NCBI GenBank assembly: GCA_965224065.1
Contig: CBDCYF010000005.1
Span: 3,906,001 to 3,970,000, forward strand
Reading direction: 5' to 3'
DNA: 64,000 bases
Source of the DNA: JAOTZA01 sp965224065
Lineage (GTDB): Bacteria; Acidobacteriota; Thermoanaerobaculia; Multivoradales; JAHEKO01
This document shows, one piece after another, positions 16,480 through 22,584 of this stretch; the stretch's first letter is position 1; every line of letters starts with the position of its first letter. The notes under the pieces were generated by a model. The model did no database searches, had not been told where the DNA came from, and worked only from the letters and a program-made list of their open reading frames with translations. A program made the translations under genes and the position numbers.

Positions 16480-17635
16480 GCTCGTCGCGGCCGACCACCA
16501 TCAGCGTGAAATCGTCGTTGAGCGGGCCGCCCTTGGTGTGGTGGTCAAAAGCGGAGACGATTCGCGAATGGACCTCCTCCGGTGTGCCGGGTTTCTCGAG
16601 CAGGTTCTTGAGCCGGTCGAAACCAAACGCGCGCTGGCCCTCGGGATCGGTGGCCTCGGGTAGACCGTCGGTATAGAGAACCAGCAGATCACCGGGCTCG
16701 AGCCTCACGCGGCCTTCGGGAAGATCGAGCTCGGAGCGCATACCCAGTGGCAGAGACCCACGGCCGAGCTCCACGATCTCGCCACCCGCCCGGCGGAGTA
16801 GCGGGAAGGGATGGCCGGCGCCGACAAATTCGAGGTCGCCGGTCGCACCTTCGAGTACAGCGTAGAAGAGCGTCATAAAGGCCCGCCGGTCGCCGGTTCT
16901 GCAGAGCGTGGTGTTGAGCAGGCCGGCGACCTGACGGGGCGTCGGGTCGATCTCCATCGCGGTCTTGAGCGTGGCGTTGGAGATCGCCATCAACAAGCCG
17001 GCCGCGATTCCGTGACCGCTGGCGTCGCCCACCGTCAGCGCGAGACGGCCGTGCGAAAGCGGCGACAGGTCGTAGTAATCCCCACCCACCTCGTTGGCGG
17101 TGCGGTAGGAGTGGGCGAAGGCGTAACCGGGTATCTCGGGGGCCTCGTTTGGTAGCAGGTCGTCCTGGAGCTGGCGCGCGACTTCGAGCTCGTCACGCAC
17201 CCGCACCCGGTCCACCAGCTCCATGGCCAAAAGAAAGAAAAGAGACCCGACACTGAGCAGAAACCAGAGGGTCTCGAACCGCAGAAACAGCAACCGCGAC
17301 TGGAGAAAGCGGACCTCGATGCCGAGAGAGGCGAACAGGCCGATCGCGAGGCTTCCCATGGCGAGCGCGAAGAGCAGGCGCCGCGCCGGAGAAAGACGCG
17401 ACGAGATTCCCCGCAGGACGATCTTGACCCGAGTACCCAGCGGTGTCTTCCGGCCGTCGGCCGGAACGGCCGGCGGCTGATCGCGGGCCAGAACGGCGTA
17501 GGCTTTGGGGGCGTCCTGCTCGAAGAGCCGCCGTACGTCGCGGACGTTGAGGCCCTCGGTGTAGTCCCGCACGAAGGTCCGCGCCTGGTCCACGTAGGCG
17601 CGTGGCCGCCTGCGGCGTCGCTTCTTTTTGGTCAT
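16409..17635 (-). CDS. RsbU/SpoIIE-type PP2C serine phosphatase, membrane-anchored
   Basis: 408 residues: a very basic N-terminus (KKKRRRRRPR), two membrane segments (about 83-105 and 112-133) and a C-terminal SpoIIE phosphatase domain. Metal-binding Asp positions are visible in VGGDYYDL, VGDASGHGIAAGLLMA and LNDDFTLMVV. A short coiled linker ending in ARQLQDDLLP, typical of RsbU proteins, joins the parts. Such enzymes dephosphorylate anti-sigma antagonists in partner-switching pathways; no anti-sigma or STAS gene is in the window. The last residues (PPLPPRTPSSNRG) come from the antisense of the thiolase 3' end. Confidence 0.88.
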   Translation of the reverse strand: MTKKKRRRRRPRAYVDQARTFVRDYTEGLNVRDVRRLFEQDAPKAYAVLARDQPPAVPADGRKTPLGTRVKIVLRGISSRLSPARRLLFALAMGSLAIGLFASLGIEVRFLQSRLLFLRFETLWFLLSVGSLFFLLAMELVDRVRVRDELEVARQLQDDLLPNEAPEIPGYAFAHSYRTANEVGGDYYDLSPLSHGRLALTVGDASGHGIAAGLLMAISNATLKTAMEIDPTPRQVAGLLNTTLCRTGDRRAFMTLFYAVLEGATGDLEFVGAGHPFPLLRRAGGEIVELGRGSLPLGMRSELDLPEGRVRLEPGDLLVLYTDGLPEATDPEGQRAFGFDRLKNLLEKPGTPEEVHSRIVSAFDHHTKGGPLNDDFTLMVVGRDEPTRARRPSKIPPLPPRTPSSNRG

Positions 17636-17793
17636 CCCGTTACCCCCCGTTATCTACGGCGGCGGGCCGGTGGGGTTCCTCACCGGGCGCGGCCCACACT
17701 ACACGAGCCGGCCGGCGCCCGGCCCTGCGTAGGAGAGGCAGGAGAGACCGGAAGCTCGCTTGGTACCGAGCTTGCTATAAGGTCGGATACGGC

Positions 17794-18708
17794 ATGAAAG
17801 GCAGGAGAATCGGAGCGCTTGTGGTCTCGGCGGTGGCCGTTTTGGCGGGGACCGGCTGCTCGATTCGCGCTCTGGCGGTCAACGCGCTGGCCAACTCGCT
17901 CGCCGCAAGCGGCGATGTCTTTGCATCGGACGAGGACCCGGAGCTGGTCCGAGAGGCCCTGCCGTTCGCCCTCAAGACCATGGAAACGCTACTGGCCGAG
18001 AAACCGGACCACCCCGGCCTGTTGCTGTCGGCCTGCCAGGGCTTTACCCAGTACGGTTACGCCTTTGTCGAGCCGGAAGGCGAAGAGCTCGAGTACGTCG
18101 ACTACACCCGGGCGACCCACGCCTTCGACCGGGCGCTCAAGCTCTATCTGCGAGGGCGAGGCTATTGCTGGCAGGCCCTCGAGATCGTCTCCGCGGGTGT
18201 GGTCGAGCGGTTGAAACAGGACGCCGGCGAGCCCCTGGAGGGGTTCGGCGAAGCGGACCTGTCGTTGCTTTTCTGGAGCGGCGCGTCCTGGGGAGCGGCG
18301 CTTTCGCTGGGACAGGACCGGCCGGAGCTGGCCGTCGACTTTCCGGCGGTTCGCTCGCTGCTCGAACGGGTGCTCGAGCTCGATGAGACGTTCGACCACG
18401 GCGCGATCCATGAGGTGATGATCTCGATCGAGGCGCTTCCCGAGACCATGGGCGGCTCGCGCGAGCGCGCCCGGCGCCACTTTGCCCGCGCGGTCGAGCT
18501 GGGAGGCGGGCACAAGGCGGCGCCGTACGTGGCGCTGGCTTCGGCCGTTTCGCTCGCCGAGCAAAACCGCGGCGAGTTTGTCGAGCTGCTCGAGGCGGCT
18601 CTCGCCATCGACGTGGATCGCGAGCCTTCGGAACGGTTGGCCAATCTCATCGCGCAGCGGCGTGCGCGCTGGCTTTTGGATCAAGTGGATGAACTGTTTT
18701 TGGAGTGA
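17794..18708 (+). CDS. TRAP transporter TatT-type lipoprotein
   Basis: About 304 residues from ATG 17794, chosen because a lipoprotein signal follows at once (GALVVSAVAVLAGTGC, Cys22); the upstream open frame is low-complexity. The mature chain is all-helical with features of the TatT/Tp0956 family: ANSLAASGDVFASDEDPELVREALPF at its start, then TPR-like units such as SACQGFTQYGYAFVEPE. These proteins form a trimer of TPR repeats that docks with a DctP-type binding protein in hydrophobic-ligand TRAP systems. DctP starts 12 bp past its stop and the permease follows. A TATAAG at 17776-17781 could be its -10, with no matching -35. Confidence 0.85.
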   Translation: MKGRRIGALVVSAVAVLAGTGCSIRALAVNALANSLAASGDVFASDEDPELVREALPFALKTMETLLAEKPDHPGLLLSACQGFTQYGYAFVEPEGEELEYVDYTRATHAFDRALKLYLRGRGYCWQALEIVSAGVVERLKQDAGEPLEGFGEADLSLLFWSGASWGAALSLGQDRPELAVDFPAVRSLLERVLELDETFDHGAIHEVMISIEALPETMGGSRERARRHFARAVELGGGHKAAPYVALASAVSLAEQNRGEFVELLEAALAIDVDREPSERLANLIAQRRARWLLDQVDELFLE

Positions 18709-18719
18709 GGACGGATAGA

Positions 18720-19769
18720 GTGCGAATGAATCGATTCAGAAAATCTCTGGCCGGCGTTTTTGTCGTGACGGCGTTCGGCCTTGCTTTGAGTTCCCGAGCC
18801 GAGGCGGCCGGGACGACGATCCGGCTGGCAACCCTGATTCCCGACGGTTCGATCTGGGACAAGGCCCTCAAAGAGATGGGGGACACCTGGCGCAAGTCCT
18901 CGGACGGACGAGTGTCTCTGCGGATCTACCCGGGCGGCGTCCAGGGGGACGAGACCGATGTCTTGCGCAAAATGCGCATCGGCTCGCTCCAAGCCGGGAC
19001 CTTTACCATCGCCGGCCTGGCCGAGATCGACCCGGCCTTCAACGTACTCGCCATCCCGCTTTTTTTCGAGACCTATGATGAGCTTTTCTACGTCCTGGGA
19101 GAGCTACGCCCGGAGCTCGAGCGCCGGCTGGACACCAAGGGCTATGTGTTGGCGCAGTGGGGCTACGCGGGCTGGGTACATTTTTTTTCCAAAAGACCAC
19201 TGCATACACCGGACGATCTCAAGCAGGCCAAGATTTTTGTCTGGCACGGTGAGGACCAATGGATCGGTTGGTGGAGAAGCCTGGGTTACCAGCCGGTGCC
19301 GTTGGCAGCGACCGACATCCTGACCGGGCTCAAGACAGGAATGGTGGACACGATCCGTACGACGCCGCTGGCGGCGCTCTCTCTCCAATGGTTTCGCGAG
19401 ACCCCCCACATGCACGACCTGGGGCTGGGTCCCTTGACCGGCGCCACGATCGTCTCGAAGAGGACCTGGGCAAAGATCGACGCCGCGGATCGGCAGAAGC
19501 TCCTGGAAGCCGCCCATGAGATGGAGCGCGAGCTCCAGGAGAAGATCCCGGGCGAGGACAAAAAGGCCGTCGACTTGATGAGCGAAAGGGGGCTCCAAGT
19601 CACCGCCTCTCGGGAGCTCGAAGAGTGGCGCAAGCTGGCCGACGGATTCGTCGGCGAGATGCGCGGTCGCACCGTTCCCGAAGAGATCTTCGACAAGGCG
19701 ATCGAGATCCGCGACGCCTACCGGCGGGCTCGCGCCGATGACGCGGCGGCGTCCGGGGGATCTTCCTGA
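18720..19769 (+). CDS. dctP: TRAP transporter substrate-binding protein DctP
   Basis: About 349 residues. GTG 18720 is preferred because AGGA (18708-18711) lies eight bases upstream; GTG 18705 overlaps the previous stop and ATG 18726 is also possible. A signal peptide (SLAGVFVVTAFGLALSSRAEA) precedes a DctP domain with TTIRLATLIPDGS, the WRKSSDGRVSLRIYPGG block, the NVLAIPLFFETYDE segment and the Arg-containing TTPLAALSLQWF region. DctP proteins bind an organic acid or other ligand in the periplasm and hand it to the DctQM permease. The TatT partner suggests a hydrophobic or unusual ligand rather than a C4-dicarboxylate. Confidence 0.9.
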   Translation: MRMNRFRKSLAGVFVVTAFGLALSSRAEAAGTTIRLATLIPDGSIWDKALKEMGDTWRKSSDGRVSLRIYPGGVQGDETDVLRKMRIGSLQAGTFTIAGLAEIDPAFNVLAIPLFFETYDELFYVLGELRPELERRLDTKGYVLAQWGYAGWVHFFSKRPLHTPDDLKQAKIFVWHGEDQWIGWWRSLGYQPVPLAATDILTGLKTGMVDTIRTTPLAALSLQWFRETPHMHDLGLGPLTGATIVSKRTWAKIDAADRQKLLEAAHEMERELQEKIPGEDKKAVDLMSERGLQVTASRELEEWRKLADGFVGEMRGRTVPEEIFDKAIEIRDAYRRARADDAAASGGSS

Positions 19770-21568
19770 AGCGGCTTCGCTCGGTTGAAGAATCCATCCC
19801 GACGATCGCTCTGGCGATCATGGTGCTGCTGCCGCTCGCCGAAGCGGTGGCGCGCAAACTCTTCTCCAGCGCGATCCCGGGCGCCGGGCCTTTTGTCCAG
19901 CATCTGACCCTGGTGGTTGCGTTCCTGGGCGCGGCGCTGGCGGCGCGTGAGGGGAAGCTCCTGGCCCTGGCAACCGGCGAGCTGCTGCCGGACGGTCCGG
20001 TGGGACGCGTCGCCCGCCGTTTTGCGGCGACCGTCGGCGCGTTGGCCTCGGCCCTGCTTTTCCGCGCTTCGCTCGACCTGACACTGAGCGAGCGCGAATT
20101 TGGCTCGACCCTGCCGCTGGGTGTTCCCGTCTGGTGGGTCCAGCTCGTCCTACCGATCGCGTTTCTGGCGATCGCGCTGCGGCTCGTGGGGCGCTCCGGC
20201 GAGGGTTGGAAGGCCCGCCTGCCGGCCATCCTGGGTCTTGCCGCCGGGCTTGCGATCGGCCAGTTCCCGTTGTGGATCGAAGGTCTTCCGACCTGGATCA
20301 CCGTCGTTGTCGTGGTTGCAGCGACGGTTGCTGGGATGCCGATCTTTGCGGCGTTGGGCGGGGCGGCGGTGCTGCTGTTTCTGGCGGACGGGATACCGGC
20401 CGCGGCGGTGCCGGCCGAGACCTATCGGCTAACCGTCTCTTCGACCCTACCGGCGATTCCACTGTTTACATTGGCGGGATTTCTGCTCGCCCAGGGCAAG
20501 GCGGCGCACCGTCTGCTCGAGGTCTTTCGCGCGCTTTTTGGATGGATCCCCGGGGGTACGGCCGTGGTGACGGCCCTGCTGTGCGCTTTTTTTACCGTGT
20601 TTACCGGCGGCTCGGGCGTCACCATCCTGGCCCTCGGCGGCCTTCTGTTCACCGCCCTCCAGGCCGACCGCTATCGCGAGCAGTTCTCGCTCGGTCTCTT
20701 GACCGCCTCCGGCTCCCTCGGGCTGCTGTTCCCACCGGCCCTGCCGTTGATCCTCTACGGGATCGTGGCGGCGGTGCCGATCCGTGACCTCTTTATCGGC
20801 GGCATGGTGCCGGGCTTCTTGCTGGTGGCCTTGATCGCCGCATGGGGCATCCGCGAGGGCATCGTCCGTGGCTCGGGGCGAGAGCGCTTCGAGCCACGGC
20901 GCGCGCTGGATGCGGTGTGGCACGCTAAGTGGGAGCTTCTCTTGCCGGCGGTCATCTTGGTCTCGATCTTCAGCGGCTTTGCCACGCTGGTGGAGTCCTC
21001 GGCGCTGGCGGCGCTCTACGCGCTGGTGTCGCAGCGGTTCGTGCATCGCGACATCCCGTCTTCACGGGAGCTGAGAAAGGTGTTTGTCGAGTGCATCGTG
21101 TTGATCGGCGGTGTGCTCGTCATCCTCGGGGTGGCGATGGGCTTTACCTCGTATCTGGTGGACGCCCAGGTGGCATCACGGATTGTCGAGTGGGCCCAGG
21201 AGTCGATCTCCTCCAAGCTGGTCTTTTTGCTGGCGCTCAACGTCTTTTTATTGATCGTCGGTTGCTTGATGGACATCTTCTCGGCCATCGTCGTGGTGGT
21301 GCCGCTGATCGTGCCGCTGGGCGCCGCCTTTGGGGTCGACCCGATCCACCTGGGGATCATCTTTGTCGCCAACCTGGAACTGGGGTACCTGACGCCCCCG
21401 GTCGGGCTCAACCTGTTTCTGGCGGCCTACCGCTTTGAGCGGCCGCTGCTGGAGGTGTGGCGCTCGGCCCTGGCGCCGCTGGCGATTCTGGCCATGGGCG
21501 TCCTGCTCATTACCTATTGGCCCGACTTGACCCTGGGCCTGCTCGAATGGATCGGCCGGGAATCTTAA
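19766..21568 (+). CDS. TRAP transporter fused small and large permease (DctQM)
   Basis: The frame opens at 19742 and offers only CTG (19766) or ATG (19820) as plausible starts. CTG 19766 overlaps the DctP TGA (CTGA), has GGGGGA just upstream and restores the normal DctQ N-terminus (KRLRSVEESIPTIALAIMVLLPLAE); ATG 19820 would lose part of the first membrane helix. About 600 residues: an N-terminal DctQ unit with four helices (to about 150), then a DctM unit of about 12 helices with FTLAGFLLAQGKAA, TVFTGGSGVTILALGGLLFTAL and GYLTPPVGLNLFLAAYRF. DctM uses the sodium gradient for uptake. The stop TAA lies in the edge of a repeat element. Confidence 0.88.
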   Translation: MKRLRSVEESIPTIALAIMVLLPLAEAVARKLFSSAIPGAGPFVQHLTLVVAFLGAALAAREGKLLALATGELLPDGPVGRVARRFAATVGALASALLFRASLDLTLSEREFGSTLPLGVPVWWVQLVLPIAFLAIALRLVGRSGEGWKARLPAILGLAAGLAIGQFPLWIEGLPTWITVVVVVAATVAGMPIFAALGGAAVLLFLADGIPAAAVPAETYRLTVSSTLPAIPLFTLAGFLLAQGKAAHRLLEVFRALFGWIPGGTAVVTALLCAFFTVFTGGSGVTILALGGLLFTALQADRYREQFSLGLLTASGSLGLLFPPALPLILYGIVAAVPIRDLFIGGMVPGFLLVALIAAWGIREGIVRGSGRERFEPRRALDAVWHAKWELLLPAVILVSIFSGFATLVESSALAALYALVSQRFVHRDIPSSRELRKVFVECIVLIGGVLVILGVAMGFTSYLVDAQVASRIVEWAQESISSKLVFLLALNVFLLIVGCLMDIFSAIVVVVPLIVPLGAAFGVDPIHLGIIFVANLELGYLTPPVGLNLFLAAYRFERPLLEVWRSALAPLAILAMGVLLITYWPDLTLGLLEWIGRES

Positions 21569-21615
21569 TTCGGGGACAGTCCCCGAGTTAAGAAAGGGGG
21601 ACTGTCCCCTTTTTG
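21564..21615. repeat. GGGGACAGTCCCC double-hairpin repeat
   Basis: Two near-palindromes, GGGGACAGTCCCC (21572-21584) and GGGGACTGTCCCC (21597-21609), sit inside a larger dyad with CTTAA and TTAAG ends (21564-21592). The element lies between convergent genes and provides the TAA stop of the DctQM permease (21566-21568) and of the Smr gene on the minus strand (21588-21590). It can fold as two hairpins and end with a TTTTT run, so it can serve as a bidirectional terminator. Confidence 0.75.
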
Positions 21616-21884
21616 AGGGTCACCCAGGTGGCGCCCCAGCCGCCGGCCTGGAGCGGCGCGTCGCCAAACGCCTCAACCCGCGGGTCTCGCTCTAGAAGTG
21701 TGCGCACGGTTCGGCGCTGCGTGCCGGTGCCGCGGCCGTGGATGATCCGCAGCTCGGTGAGCCCCTCCCGGCACGCGGCGTCGAGGTATTCGCGCACCAC
21801 GCTGGGCACGTCGCGGGGCCGGAACGGGTGGAGGTCGAGCACGTCGGTGATCGGGAGCTCGATCGGTTCTTGGGGATCCGGCAT
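21588..21884 (-). CDS. Smr (small MutS-related) domain protein
   Basis: A 98-residue stand-alone Smr domain: VLDLHPFRPRDV (LDLH signature), REYLDAACREGLTELRIIHGRGTG (the HGxGxG loop) and GGWGATWVTL. Smr domains nick branched DNA or RNA; bacterial short versions are of uncertain role. The last eight residues (KKGTVPLS) are encoded by a GGGGACTGTCCCC repeat that also provides the TAA stop, so the natural C-terminus probably ended earlier. The start at 21884 has no strong ribosome site; GTG or ATG alternatives nearby are not better. Confidence 0.85.
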   Translation of the reverse strand: MPDPQEPIELPITDVLDLHPFRPRDVPSVVREYLDAACREGLTELRIIHGRGTGTQRRTVRTLLERDPRVEAFGDAPLQAGGWGATWVTLKKGTVPLS

Positions 21885-21947
21885 CAGGAGATTGTGCCAC
21901 GGTGAGGCCTGTCCGCCACGTGGGTCCAGTCTTGATCCGTCGCGAAT

Positions 21948-21975
21948 CTTGACATATCATGACATGTCAAGGAGG
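21948..21975 (+). promoter_or_regulatory. toxin-antitoxin promoter with nested palindrome and ribosome site
   Basis: TTGACA (21949-21954) begins a dyad CTTGACAT (21948-21955) / ATGTCAAG (21964-21971), and inside its right half is the perfect palindrome TGACATGTCA (21960-21969). The ribosome site AAGGAGG (21969-21975) follows directly, six bases before the antitoxin ATG. RHH antitoxins bind short palindromes in their own promoters; the arrangement would let the antitoxin (or the Doc complex) block both the promoter and translation start. Confidence 0.6.
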
Positions 21976-21980
21976 CGCCG

Positions 21981-22193
21981 ATGGCCGCAATCAAGATCAG
22001 CTCGAAGGTCGAACAAGAGGTTTGGGAAGAGCTCAAGGCACTGGCTGCCGAATCCCACCAGAACATCTCCGGGTTGCTCACCGACGCGATTCGCGACTAT
22101 GTGCGCCGCCGCCGGGTGCGCCCCGTCGTCGAGGGACACTTGGAGGATTCGATCGCCGACAACCGAGAGCTGGGTCGTCTGCTTGCACGGTAA
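21981..22193 (+). CDS. ribbon-helix-helix antitoxin
   Basis: A 70-residue protein starting at ATG 21981 behind AAGGAGG. It has an N-terminal RHH-type fold (IKISSKVEQEVWEELKALAAESHQNISGLLTDAIRDYVRRRR) and an acidic/basic C-terminal tail (EDSIADNRELGRLLAR) of the kind that blocks a Doc toxin. It is followed by a Doc toxin gene whose TTG start overlaps its last codons. Together they form a type II toxin-antitoxin module. Classic Doc partners with Phd, an unrelated fold, so the RHH partner is less usual. Confidence 0.85.
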   Translation: MAAIKISSKVEQEVWEELKALAAESHQNISGLLTDAIRDYVRRRRVRPVVEGHLEDSIADNRELGRLLAR

Positions 22194-22569
22194 GACCGTC
22201 CAGTATCTGAGCGTCGACGAAACCCTCGCCATCCACCAACGACTGATCGACGTATTCGGTGGTGTCGAGGGAGTTCGGGATCCGGGCCTGCTCGAAAGTG
22301 CCCTGTACCGGCCACGGTCCGGGTACTACGGAGATCTGACCGAGATGGCGGCCGCGCTATTCGAGTCTCTGTTGATGAATCATCCGTTTCTCGACGGCAA
22401 CAAGCGAGTCGCTTTCTTTGCAACCGATGTGTTTCTGCGGCTCAACGGTTGGAAGCTGCAAGTCGAGGCGGCATCCGCCCACGCGTTTCTCATCGGTTTG
22501 CTGGAAGAAGGCCGGTGTGACTTTGTCCACCTCCTCCCGTGGATCCGGGCTTCGGTCACTCCCCTGTGA
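22183..22569 (+). CDS. doc: Doc-family Fic-fold toxin
   Basis: A 128-residue Doc protein with the Fic-like active motif HPFLDGNKR (67-75), preceded by the YLSVDETLAIHQRLI entry helix and the GLLESALYRPRSGYYGD region. Doc toxins phosphorylate elongation factor EF-Tu and stop translation. TTG 22183 is the only start that gives the full domain; it overlaps the antitoxin stop by 11 bases. The upstream antitoxin is RHH-type. Whether this pair is active cannot be judged, but the motif residues (His, Phe, Asp, Asn, Lys) are intact. Confidence 0.9.
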   Translation: MHGKTVQYLSVDETLAIHQRLIDVFGGVEGVRDPGLLESALYRPRSGYYGDLTEMAAALFESLLMNHPFLDGNKRVAFFATDVFLRLNGWKLQVEAASAHAFLIGLLEEGRCDFVHLLPWIRASVTPL

Positions 22570-22584
22570 CCGCGGCCACCGGGT

